A stretch of 64,000 bases of DNA, from contig NC_059293.1 of the NCBI RefSeq assembly GCF_017591435.1, positions 21,488,589 through 21,552,588 on the forward strand, given 5' to 3'. The translations under genes were made by a program, and so were the position numbers. This stretch comes from Portunus trituberculatus (Eukaryota > Arthropoda > Malacostraca > Decapoda > Portunidae). The first letter of the stretch is position 1. The number at the start of each line of letters is the position of its first letter. This document shows positions 1-10,990 of this stretch, in pieces. The notes under the pieces were generated by a model that saw only the letters and a program-made list of their open reading frames with translations, did not search any database and was not told the origin of the DNA.

Positions 1-487
1 GAGGAAACCTAATGTATATAGAGTAATTCCACATTTCAATCACGGAGTAGATAAATGGCTGCATTTATTTCATGCCCTTCTAGTTAACACACTACTCGAC
101 ACTCCTCACCATTAAAACACGTGGTGACTCCCGGAGGACACAACACAACATAACAACATGGAGGGCGGCAGTCATCACTAGAACCAGTCTCAGACACACT
201 TTGCTCTCTCACCCCGACTACATTCTTAAACTCCACAAAGATGATTATCCGGATTCTCAAAGCTCTTTATCCATTTAGTAATATAAAAATCTTGCTAATC
301 TGTCACTAGAACCATAAAAACACCCTTAAAAAACCAGGCGTAGCTTCAAATAGAGCACCTTAAAAATGTAGCAGAGTTCCGGAGCAGAAATGTTTCAGAA
401 TATGGTCTACTAAAGCCACTCTCACAACACACGATCAGGCAGCCGAGCGTCATGCGTAAATTCTGGGTCACACATCCGCTTGTTAGG
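1..487. other. Gene-free left edge, 3' side of the HES gene
   Basis: No coding sequence is visible. From about 230 to 405 lies a diverged copy of the GGCCCGTATTC-ended MITE family, recognisable by 'gattatccggattctcaa', 'cttgctaatctgtcactag' and the end 'gtttcagaatatgg'. The rest is probably the 3' untranslated or downstream region of the minus-strand HES gene. Confidence 0.5.
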
Positions 488-2506
488 TCACCATGGACGC
501 CACGGCTGGGATGGACGCGGGGACAGGCGGCGGGGAAGGGGATAAGGCGTCGGGCGGGAGCAAGGGAACGCGGAGAGCGCCTTCAAGTGACCGCGCGGTG
601 AGTACTCCTGCGGGTGGTTCATTGCAAGATTCAAAGGCTCCTTGCTGGATGACGGAGCAGATGCACTGTATTGTGGCAAGACCCTGGATGGTAGGGCACT
701 AGTTCCAGGAGAGGAGGAGGAGGAGGAGGAGGAGGAGGAGGAGGAGGGGGAAGAGGAGGAGGAGGAGTAAGACGAAGGGGACAGAAGAGGTAATGCAGAG
801 GAAGGAAGCTGAACTGCCGTGGGGAGGGTTGGTGTTGGCTTCACGAGGAGAGGGGAGGACCAGAGTGAGGAGAACACTGGTGGGGACGCAGTGCTCGACA
901 GGTTTACGGATGCTTTGGAAGCCAAGTGAAGTCGACCAAGAAGGGGACGTAGAAGACGGCTTAGCTTGGGCACTGAGCGACGGGGCATCGACGGGGATAG
1001 CTATGTGACCTTCCTTAGCGTGTGTTGCTCCTAGGGTGGGGTTGACACTACCTGCATTCTGATCCGCGCGTGAGGTTACCGTGCAAGAGGTTATGCTTTC
1101 ACAGGAAGACGTCAACACGGTGCTTGTCAACTGAAGAATTCGCGGAGGAAAGATGCCACTTGATTCAAAACTGCTATCCGTCTGGCTTGTACTTGTGTCG
1201 TCCCCAGGTACTGCTACAGTGATATCTTTAGGAAGCTGAGAAGTTTGAGGCACTGATGCGTTTTCTGAGTTATTGAACCGTGCATCGGAACTGGAATGCG
1301 TTTTAGCGGTCGTGGGGAGAGCTGGAAGAGTGAGTGTGCTGGGCTTAGTGGCCTGAGATGGGATTGATAGAGAAGAGGATGAAGGCAGGACCTGAACCAT
1401 TTGCTGTGGCTCCAGTCTTGTAGGATCGAGGGCTACATTGGTGCTGGTCGAGATGCTGGTGGTGACGGTGGTGTTAAGGGTGTCTGGGATACCAGACCCT
1501 GACAGAAGCGCGGAAGGAGAATTTTTGGAAGGTACGGCGAAGGGGCTCCCAGGGGTGTGAGGGATTGAGCTGCTGGCGTCTGTGGCAGTAGCTACAGATG
1601 AGGGATCAGGGCGTGAGGTAGGAGGAGCGACGGTCACTACGCCCCCACCCACTGCCACGCTGGCCCCAGGGAGCTGCCCCATGCCGGGAACACACGTGAG
1701 GGAGGCCGTGACGGTGTTAAGGTGAGAGATAAGTCTGTGGTGCAGATCGTGGGGCACCCCGCTCAGGCCTGCCAAGTAGCGCGTCACTTCTACAGCACAG
1801 TGGATGAAGCCTGCTCGGTATTTGGTCCTCCCGTCGCCACCAACAGCCCTCCCATTGCCCAGCAACCGTCCCCCTCCCCCAATCCTGCAGCCCACTCCCT
1901 CGTGGCGGTGGAGAGTCTGCACGTGCCTCACCGTCATCTCGAGAATATCAGCCTTCTCCAGCTTACTGTAGCGCGACGGCTGGGGAAAGACGGCGCTGAT
2001 TAACACCAAGGAATTAACAATACATCAGATATTTGTGAATCTGAAATTGAACTCTGGTATTCTGTCACGCCAATTTTCTCTCTAGCCTTTAGTTTTTTTG
2101 TATTCATTTGTTTATTTATCTATATTTCAAGTCAGTGGATGCTACTCACATCTTTCTTCATCCCTTCCAGCACTAGCGACTTGAGGTCATTCAGGCACCG
2201 GTTGATCCTCTGGCGCCTCTTCTTTTCCATGAGAGGTTTATTGCTCTGCGAGATAGAAAATAAGAAATGCATAAAAGATCACGTAAATTATAAGACATAA
2301 GTATATGACAAGGCTATCATTGGTGTGTCTGTTTGACCTGGTGGCACTTGACACTCGCTTTTATATGTCAACCGCTCCTTGGGGTCAGTTATGAAAGGTA
2401 GGGAAGGTATGCCCTCGGTGTCTCTTACCTTCCTGGAGTCAATCTTGGCCAGAATGTCCTCCTGGGTCTCGGCGTTGCAAGGCGGAGAGTCCATCGCGGT
2501 ACACAT
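488..2506 (-). CDS. HES/deadpan-like bHLH-Orange transcriptional repressor
   Basis: Nuclear DNA-binding repressor of the Hairy/Enhancer-of-split class, usually acting in Notch-dependent and neural patterning. Exons: 2506-2429 (begins MCTAMDSPPC), 2245-2150 (basic region and helix 1, KPLMEKKRRQRINRC to LEGMKKD) and 1979 down to the stop at 488-490 (helix 2 SKLEKADILEMTVRHVQ, then an Orange domain around KYRAGFIHCAVEVTRYL). All visible borders are GT-AG and the first two junctions are in phase. A long Ser/Thr/Pro-rich tail follows, ending in the Groucho-binding tetrapeptide WRPW. Oddity: the WRPW and poly-Ser part (about 488-1003) is one base out of frame with the Orange-domain frame, so either a short intron, a real frameshift or a sequence error lies between about 740 and 1003. 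The Pro in KPLMEK and the final WRPW place it in the HES family. Which paralogue it is (deadpan, hairy or HES1-like) is not settled. Confidence 0.88.
712..768 (-). repeat. GGA/TCC triplet repeat coding poly-Ser in the HES tail
   Basis: An imperfect (GGA)n run on the plus strand. Read on the minus strand in the WRPW frame it gives a run of serines; in the Orange-domain frame it gives a run of leucines ending in a stop. The Ser reading is the natural one for a HES tail, so this tract is beyond the frame switch. Confidence 0.8.
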
Positions 2507-4005
2507 CGTAAAAAAGTCTGACCACAACCACTTTCGTTCAGCTGTAACTCATTGGATTATTCTAAGTTTCTGAAGCCATAAGCACTAAAATTCAGACACT
2601 TTTCATGTGTGATTTTAATGATATTGTGTACTGTCAGTCAAGAAATCCTTATTACTGTCCGGCCGCACCGCTCCACTACTCTACCTTGCACCGCTCACTA
2701 CAATCAGCGCCGATATAGTGTGCGTGGCTCCGACTGGCTCGTCTGAATCACTCGACACTCTCCCTTCAACCACGAGCTGCAGTTGCCGGCGTCTTCACCG
2801 ATAGAGTAGCAGGTGGGGAAACATAAGCAAAAACATCGCTTATTGCCGTCAGTTCCAATGCTCAAGTACACGAATATAGCAGATACGGTTTATTAAGTTC
2901 TCGTTGATTGATTTGAGTTGCCTGGAAATGGTTACAAACACCACCAAGACGTATACCTGTGACTCCTTCCTTCAGCTTCTTAGCCAATCATCTTCCAGTG
3001 TAAGATTCCCACGCATGACGTCACACAAGGTCAGCACTCACGACTTCCCATCATTTCATTTGGGCCATCAGTGCAGTCTTATACACACCTTCCCACCTTC
3101 CATCCTCCCTCCCGCTTACTACCTGCCGGCGTCCACAGTCTGTTACTATCTCTTGCAGGCCTGGTGGCTTCTTGTGGCTTCCCATATCTTCCTATGCATT
3201 ATTTTCTCTTATCAGTTAGAAAAGAAAGTCCTTACATACTCAGACAAGACGCCAGGTCATATTGTGGGAATAAAAATGCAATGTAGATAGAAAAGTTTAT
3301 AAATTCAACAAAATACTACATCTTTTTAGTACAATTTAATAACATAATACATCTTGTCCATTACCTAATGGAAGCATACAGCTGGCCTTCCACAAATGAA
3401 TGGGTGAAACATAATAGAAGTCATTCAGAAACATTCAAGGCATCCTATCACTCATCCTATCTACTTAGCTATCATTTACCAGGCTGAGATCACCTTCAAG
3501 GCAGGCAGCCATAACAAGAAGTACCTACACCAGATCTCAAGGGAACAATGATAATACTATAGGGTCCTCAGTCCTCTCTCTCCTTCCTTTCCAGCTCTCT
3601 TTTGAGATGTGTGAGGAACATGATAGATATATCCTTCCAGTCCGACATCAATCTCTGCACAACTTACAACTAAAGGAGTCTAAGTTACACAATTCCAAGC
3701 AAATTTTAACAATCCTCAAATTATTTTTTACACTAAATCAGTTTTCATATCTGTGTAAATGATTTATTAGTCACAGTGCTGTGGAAAGAGAGAAGGGTAA
3801 CACAAGTACCTAATAATAATGCCAGGACAGAACAATCATTATAGATTATGGATTTGCACACTTGAGCCAGTCATAGTGAAGGATGAATGACTGATGGAAA
3901 TATATAAATTTAAATACTTTCATTATGAGGAAATACTCCACACTAACATGCTGTCACTCTGAGATTCAAGAGACAAGCAAAACCAGAGCAATCAGAGGCT
4001 CAGGA
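2507..4005. other. Intergenic region between HES promoter and LRPAP1 3' end
   Basis: No exon-like open frame with homology is visible. About 2510-2900 should hold the 5' flank of the minus-strand HES gene. About 3300-4005 is AT-rich and probably includes the LRPAP1 3' UTR, with an AATAAA on the minus strand at about 3763-3768. Short open frames at 2904-3290 and 3925-4146 have no recognisable content. Confidence 0.5.
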
Positions 4006-5230
4006 TCAGAGCTCCAGGTGTCTTTGTGCAATCCTCATTTCCAAATCTTCATGGAGCTTTTCAATTTTGCGTTGCTGCTGAGCAATTCTCTCCTGCATGA
4101 TACGCTGGCCCTCACTTGTCTCCAGCTTCTCTATATCATCCCCTGACCTCTCTTGCAGGAGATCTATCTGGCTGCTCATGTGCCTCACCTTCAGAAGACG
4201 GTGTTCATAGTGCTTCAGCTCCGTCTGAAAGGCAACCACAAGGGTGATAATGATAATGACACCAACAGTGGTACTAAGGTCATCTCTCTAGGCAGTAAAC
4301 AGATAGGTCTTGAATGGCAAGAGCAAGGATTATGTATCTCACTTGACAGTAAAGTCCTGGGACAGAATTATGAGCAGTGAAAAATTTGCCTGACTTTTAA
4401 AACTCTACCATGTGGTAAATACTAACATGCAGAGATTCCAGTTCTTCCTTAGTGAAGTCTCCCTTAATGGCCATGTTCCACAGACTGCTCACTTTGGGCT
4501 CTAGGAACTCCTTGCCGTTTGGCCCACTAATTGTCAGCTTTTGTAGGCGGTCCATGTTGGTCTTCAGGTCATGGTGCTTCTCCCTGCAGTGGCAAGCACA
4601 TTCATTACTAACAATATAAACACCAAGGTCTATCTATGACTGAAGGGTTTAGACAGTGAATAGGCATATGTCAGAGGAGGAGACCTTTGAAAGATTTAGA
4701 CATTAGAGGAACATGTCAAAGGATATTAAAGAGAAAGAGAAAATGGGTCAATAAAAGTCTTGGAATAGCAAAATGAAGGAGATAGGAAAAGAAAATGAAA
4801 AAAGAATAGAAGAGTTTGGTTAGAAGTCTTTGTGCACCACAATCACTTCACAAGTAATCATTTCAGCTGTTTGTTTCCTTTAGCTTAGTCTTACAGTCAA
4901 TATGTAATCATTGAGTAGAAAGCAATACAATATATACTCAACACACAACAGTTGTATAGAGAGTTAATATTACTTGATGGGACTGGAAGGGTGTGGTTGA
5001 TTCTTACATCCAACAAGCAATCATTGTGTGACAACGCAATACAACATAATAATAATATTACTTGATGGCATTGGCAGGGTGTGACTGACTCTTATCCGAT
5101 GCCTCTAAATCTTGCAGTGTATCAAACTTGTTGATGTGATTCCCCATTTCATCTGAAAAACACAACAAATTAATGTGACTAAACAGTGTAACTATGCGAA
5201 TGAGTAATATATACAGAGAAGTAGAGAGAG

Positions 5231-5266
<36 letters not shown>

Positions 5267-6799
5267 GGCAGGGCAGACTCACTGTGGTCATCCTGCTGTT
5301 TCTGGGCAGCTTCTCGTACCAATGCATAATACTCATCCACTTTATCCTGGTGGTGCTGAAACTCCTCCTTCAGTGCCTTCAGTTCCATCTCTGAGGGAAT
5401 AAATCATTATTAACTACAGAACTTCAACTAAGGACCTTCCATCAGTCACAATTTCTATACTACTACTCTTCAATCTCACATTTGTTGAAGCCACCCGAGC
5501 TGTCACCTGTGAATCCTGATGCCTCTGCTTTAAGCCACAGCTTGTTGAGTTTCTTGTCCTTGAAGATTGCCTTAAGAATGTCCTGCTCCTTCACTTCATT
5601 CTGGTACACCTCATTGCCTATCCCCGGTCGGTTGTCCTCACGAAGATCAGCATTAAGGGAAAACTTCTCCATTATATCTGAAGTAGATAAGGATGACAAT
5701 GGTAAATTTACAGAATGAAGTGCACTAATTAACTAACTGTACTTTTAAATCTCTGCTGGTGAACTTTCAGACACCCTAAACAGACACAATAGGAGTGAGT
5801 ACAGCAGGTTACTCAACATTAACAGACTACACAGTTGGTATAGATGCAATATATCCCAACAGGTAAGGTTATATAAACATTATGTAGGCCAGCTTCATAT
5901 CATAACTTACTTTTCAATTTCATCCGCAGATCAGCCTCCTTGAGTCCATCCTTGTCCAACCCATCAGCCTTGAGTTTCTTAAGAGTAAGTTCCTCTTTAT
6001 CTTGTACCTTCAGCTCAGACAGTAGCCTCTTCAGTTTGGGTTCAGTCAAACGCTGTAACATGTCAGATTAATTTATTTGAATTTGGAAAAGCCACAATAT
6101 CATGGTCATCTCGTCCAAAGCAACTAATATTATAGGTTAAAATAGTGATAGTACATTGGGGTCGGGATATACGAGTATGAATGTGGAAATTGTCTAGAGA
6201 GAAAATTACCCGAAGACTGTAGAAATATCTTTAGTTTACTAGGTAATTTCAACATGACTATTTATTTCTGGACTAAAATATGATGTGTTATTGTGATCTA
6301 CACAATGAAGGGCTCAGCAACTAAATTGAAGAAAGTCTGCATCAATTCTGGCCTAACCTAACCTAATCTAATCCTCACATAAAAACTAATATATTCAAAA
6401 TATATTACAATATCAATTGTTGCTGTTCACTTCTGGACGAAAAGTATTATTATTACTATTATTATTAATCGCGATATACAAAAGCAGTATGTTAGTATAC
6501 TGAAGAACTTAATCAATCTCCACCTAACCCAACCCGGATGAAACCCCAAAACCAGGCACTTCACCCTTATCCAGATCTCCTTGGCTGACACTATGAAGTC
6601 ATTCACAGGAATGCAGGGGGCGAGAGACACTTACTCTGAGAGCTTTCTGCCACAGGAGGTTAAGTTTTCCCATTCTGAAGGGCGACTCTTCCAGTTCTAG
6701 CTTGGTTTTAGTATTTGCCTTCTCAGTGTACTTGTTTTCGAAGGCCAATACACTTGTTGCAGCCACAAATACCAGCAATATTACTCTTAACCCGGCCAT
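4006..6799 (-). CDS. LRPAP1: Alpha-2-macroglobulin receptor-associated protein (RAP)
   Basis: ER chaperone that binds LDL-receptor-family proteins during folding and blocks early ligand binding. Seven exons: 6799-6635, 6052-5911, 5677-5507, 5390-5283, 5152-5062, 4583-4427, 4224-4006. All phases close to give 295 residues, slightly shorter than the vertebrate protein. Exon 1 encodes a hydrophobic signal peptide (MAGLRVILLVFVAATSVLA) and the LLWQKA motif of domain 1. Exons 3-4 give KLWLKAEASGFTE then KEEFQHHQDKVDEYY, and exon 6 gives SLWNMAIKGDFTKEEL, the repeated three-helix signatures of RAP. The C terminus is HLEL, a variant of the HNEL ER-retrieval signal. Exon 3 has an alternative GT further on (5479), but only the donor at 5506 keeps the frame; the later one would create a stop. 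Identity is confident from exon order and motifs. Confidence 0.95.
4918..5096. repeat. Two-copy duplication over the exon 5 donor of LRPAP1
   Basis: The exon 5 end and its donor (around 5035-5090, plus-strand 'attacttgatggcattggca') has a diverged second copy at about 4965-5010 ('attacttgatgggactggaa'). Both carry the plus-strand equivalent of an ATCAA|GTAATA splice donor. The second copy lies in the downstream intron. Confidence 0.65.
5231..5264. repeat. (CA)n microsatellite in LRPAP1 intron 4
   Basis: A perfect dinucleotide tract lying about 20 bases past the exon 4 donor of LRPAP1. Open reading frames drawn through it are not genes. Confidence 0.95.
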
Positions 6800-6960
6800 T
6801 GTGCTATTTGGGAAGAAAATAGTGGTACCGGTTGGGCTATACCAGACTTATGTGACGCGTCTCAGAGACAGACTCTCCGTGATATGTTGTTGTTGGTTAG
6901 TGGATGCAGAGTTGCCAACTCTCAGTAATTTTGCTACTTGTAAAATTCATGAGCAAATTG

Positions 6961-6994
<34 letters not shown>

Positions 6995-7019
6995 ACAACT
7001 TTATTGTTGTAATAATATG

Positions 7020-7054
<35 letters not shown>

Positions 7055-7763
7055 TCAACGAGTTAATTTTGTATGCAATTATTGTTCCCCTAAATAGTAA
7101 CTTTACATAAGTAAGAATGATTATACAAATTCAACAAAAATTATTGATAATATGTATATTAATTTTCTTTTTTATTTATTTATTAATGTTTACTTATTTG
7201 TTTCAACGGAATAGGAAGAAGTTAATTGTGACATCCCTGTTACTGTTTTTATTTTTTCTTATTACTATTATTACCTTTTTGCTCTTATTCTTGATAACAT
7301 AAAGTATGTCTGTATGCATATGTATTTATGTATATATGTGATAAAACTCAGACTTCACTCTTGAGAACCCGGTTAGTTATCTCTGTGGATTTCGAAAACA
7401 GTCGTGGTGAGAAAGAAGAGCGCGCGTTTTCAGTGGTCCGTTTTAGGTTCTAGTGACAAATTAACAACATTTCTGCATTGTTAACAGGAGAAACACTCTC
7501 GGAAATCCGGCTAATCGTCTCTGTGGTAAACAGTCGTGGTGAGATAGCAAAGCGTTTGTATGGGTGTTTTAAAGGTTCTAGTGAGATAAACAACATTTCT
7601 GCATTATTGATAGGAAAAACACTCAATTGGGAATCCGGTTAGTCATCTGTGTGGCCTTGGAAAACAGTCGTGGTGAGAGGGCACAGAATTTCAGAGAGAG
7701 AGAGAGAGAGAGAGAGAGTACTGTTACGTTGAGCAGCTAGCGCGCACACACACACACACACAC
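6800..7763. other. Intergenic region with GA tracts and a tandemised MITE fragment
   Basis: Upstream of LRPAP1. It holds (GA)n at 6963-6991, 7024-7051 and 7693-7716 and (CA)n at 7743-7763, with an AT-rich stretch at 7100-7300 that has no gene. At 7350-7690 the internal segment of the GGCCCGTATTC MITE is repeated three times. Confidence 0.6.
7350..7690. repeat. Three tandem units of MITE family 2 interior
   Basis: The phrase 'gttag/ctaa..tctctgtgg..aaacagtcgtggtgaga' recurs near 7369, 7508 and 7638, spacing 130-139 bp. Between them is 'ggttctagtga' and 'aacaacatttctgcatt'. This is the interior of the dispersed MITE found elsewhere in the window, here head-to-tail without its terminal repeats. 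Confidence 0.7.
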
Positions 7764-8064
7764 GGTAGCTCAGTGGTTAGAGCGCTGGCTTCACAAGCCA
7801 GAGGACCGGGGTTCGATTCCCCGGCCGGGTGGAGATATTTGGGTGTGTCTCCTTTCACGTGTAGCCCCTGTTCACCTAACAGTGAGAAGGTACGGGATGT
7901 AAATCGAGGAGTTGTGACCTTGTTGTCCCGGTGTGTGGTGTGTGCCTGGTCTCAGGCCTATCCGAAGATCGGAAATAATGAGCTCTGAGCTCGTTCCGTA
8001 GGGTAACGTCTGGCTGTCTCGTCAGAGACTGCAGCAGATCAAACAGTGAAACACACACACTGAT
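7764..8064 (+). mobile_element. tRNA-Val-derived SINE (family 1)
   Basis: The 5' 70 bases read as a tRNA: A box 'tagctcagtggttagagc', anticodon arm with loop TTCACAA (anticodon CAC, Val), B box 'ggttcgattcc'. It lacks a normal acceptor 3' end and runs straight into a body ('ggagatatttgggtgtgtct') that recurs at 63833-64000. The end is a CA-rich, then TAC-rich tail. It is a retroposon and not a functional tRNA gene, because the body is repeated and the acceptor stem is not closed. Confidence 0.85.
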
Positions 8065-9270
8065 AATAACACCGCTGATGCTGCTGCTACTACTACTACT
8101 ACTACACACACGTCTATTCCTCGATCATTTTTCCCTCTTATCACTATAGTTTAAGGTGGACAGCAACAGGAAACACTGAAAATTGAAGGAAATGTGGACG
8201 ACTTGCCCCGGGGAGGAACGGAAATTGGTGGGGCGGAGTTTGGGTCCTGGTCATGGTGGGCACAGGGCGGCTGAACACGGGTATACTTAACCATCGCCTT
8301 ATTCAACACAGTAATGGCTATCTATCTACTTTGTTGGTTGATTCTGGCTTTGTTTCACTCTCTGGGTCTAGAAATACAGGGGCGTGCAGGCAAACGTGAG
8401 TGGACTGACCTGTGGGGGAAGGCACGGCTGAGGTACTCTTGTGGCCCAATATTTACGTACGTAATTCATTTTAAAAATCGTCACAAAAAATAAGGCTTCC
8501 AGACTGAAATGCACTACATTTTTAGACGCGATAAATACTTTAACTAATAACCAAAATACAATATCCTTACCGGGTGGTTTGTTTACACAGCGCGATGTAG
8601 CGAAAAGTCCGTCATTGAATATAAAGGCGCCAAGACAAATCAAAATGTCAAGATTGAAAGCACAGCCAAACTACATTATATTACATTTTCTAAATAGGAA
8701 AATATTTGCTTTTTAGTCAAATAAAGAAAATATAGATTCCTTGTCTTATAAAGATTTTTTTTTTTGTTACCGTTAAAACAATTTAATTTGAAGATACGAA
8801 TAGTTGGACTAAACTTTATGGAATATTGGTACTTGAATCATGTTTTTCATATTTTTAAGTGTTATATTAAGCAACAAAACAATCATAGGCGTGCTTATTA
8901 AAAAAAAGTTATATTCTACGCAGTGACTTTAATGTTATTTTTTTCGATAAACAAAAACACCGCTAGACTCGACTCTATTGGGGCTTGAAACTCGCTTTAC
9001 TTAACTAATAACAAATAAGATATCAGAACAATACCAACTCCATTAATGAAAGAAATATTTTTATCTTTTTAGGGGCAAGTTCGGTGAGTTGCCACCTCCC
9101 CTGCCCGCCCGCCCCGCCTCTCACAGCTGCTGTTATCAACCGGCCGGATAGTAACACTCGCTCTCAGTCATCACCCCGTCTTGGCCCTTGGCTGTCAGCG
9201 CCAAGGAACCGGCCACCTGCCGTCTCATACTCAGACTCCTTATAATCGGATTTCTTCCAACACGGGAAAG
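8065..9270. other. Intergenic region and 5' flank of SCCPDH
   Basis: No gene recognised. About 8440-9070 is AT-rich. About 9080-9270 becomes GC-richer and is the likely promoter and 5' UTR of the downstream oxidoreductase. Confidence 0.45.
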
Positions 9271-10944
9271 ATGCCGGAACGGAAATATGACCTTGTGGTT
9301 CTGGGAGCGACTGGATATACCGGCCAGTATGTTGCCGAAGAAGTAAGGCCAATACTCAGTCAATATTTGCATATCGAGATTTCCTGCTATTGTAATTTGT
9401 GACAAGCATGATTGAATTGTTGGAGTGAACCCTTGTCGACATATAAAGATAAATAGATTAGATTAATGTGAGGTAGCTTTGAAATAAAAAAAAATAAGTG
9501 AAGCTGCAAGTTGTCAGGCATATATGTGGCACTTCCTGCACTAAACATACCAATCCATTTCTTGTCATTACCATCCATGAATTTATCTGATCTTCAAATA
9601 AAATAATGTAAATGTATTTCTTACTAAAGCTGTGGTGTTTTCGAGAAATTAAGGGTGTGTTAAATGGGTAAATCTGAATATTTTATGCTTAACTGTGTGG
9701 GAAGGCAGGTTATAGTTAGATAATAATTATTCCTATCTTCTTGTGGCTACTTTCTGTTGTAGGCAGGTACAGTGTGTTACTTGGCTCTTATATTAAAACC
9801 AAACAAGTGTTCAGGAGTGTTATGTGATGTGAGGAAGTTAAGGTTGAGAACACTGCATGGTATGAGGCAGGGGCAATGGAAAGTGAATGAAAGCACAATA
9901 GGAGTAGACATTCAGAGAGAGCCAGAATTCATTTGGTCTTTTTGCCATTGGGAATCTGCACCTACAAAATTTCATGGTTCACTCATGTCTGGCTCAAGAT
10001 CAACTGTCAAGTGTTACAAAATGTGTCGTTGCATAAGAATTAATGATTACCTGTCTGAATATTCTCAAGATCACTGAGTCACCAGAGATATGATCAGATC
10101 ACTTACTGATAAGTGATGTGATAAGCATGTGTTTTAGAACAATGCTGAGGCAAAGTAAAAACTAATTCAAACAAAGAAGGGCAAGTTAAAAGAATGATAA
10201 AAACTAGATATGGAAATACTTAAAAATGCTTAATCTCATCTTATCCAATGTGCCCTTGAGTTATGAGGATCATGGAGACTTGCCAATATGTATATGAAGT
10301 TAGAATGTAAATTTCTTATTGATGTCACTTGTGTACTTTACATTTGGCATAATTTTGAGATCGTTAGTTGGCTTCAAGTAGGAATAACATATCAGTTTAT
10401 TGCTTGATTGGAATAACTCAAACAGTACCTGAATATTATAATTCCACCGTCTTTCAGGTTGGTCGAATTGCTGAGAAGCAGTCCAGCCTGACATACGCCT
10501 TTGCTGGCAGGAACAAGGAGAAGCTTGAACACACATTGGAGACTGCCCAGGCCAACACAGGCCTGGACCTTGCCAAGGCAGAGATACTTGTGGTGGATGT
10601 AAATGATGAAGAAAGTCTTAAAAAGATGGCAGCTCAGGCCAAGGTGGTCATTAACTGTGTGGGACCTGTAAGTTGGACAGCAATTTATTTCTTAAGAGAA
10701 TACAATAAGGGAATCTTAGTTTCATGTATTGCAGTATTTTTTCCCCACTAGTAACCTTGCCCTAAGCAGGTGGTGTGGCACAAAACTTAATGTATCTTAA
10801 CGTGAAGGATAATGACTGGACTCTGTGAGCTTGGGAGCTTGCATGCTTCTGTATTTCCTCCTTCCTGTTCCTTGAACTCTTCCAGTGGGGAGATCTCAAG
10901 AGACTTACTGTCCTACTTTGGAGTTTAGGGACTGGTTCTGCAGT

Positions 10945-10990
<46 letters not shown>

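Noticed and set aside
1722..2003. Plus-strand 93-codon frame opposite the HES Orange domain
   Set aside because: Shadow of the minus-strand bHLH-Orange exon.
5463..5506. Longer LRPAP1 exon 3 using the donor at 5479
   Set aside because: Joining to exon 4 would create an in-frame TAG; the donor at 5506 gives a clean match to RAP proteins.
7764..7840. Functional tRNA-Val gene
   Set aside because: Promoter boxes and anticodon arm are tRNA-like, but the acceptor stem does not close and the sequence continues into a repeated body, so it is a SINE head.
8368..8643. 91-codon minus-strand frame with hydrophobic segments
   Set aside because: AT-rich spacer, no recognisable domain, no splice context and no Kozak-like start; likely chance.
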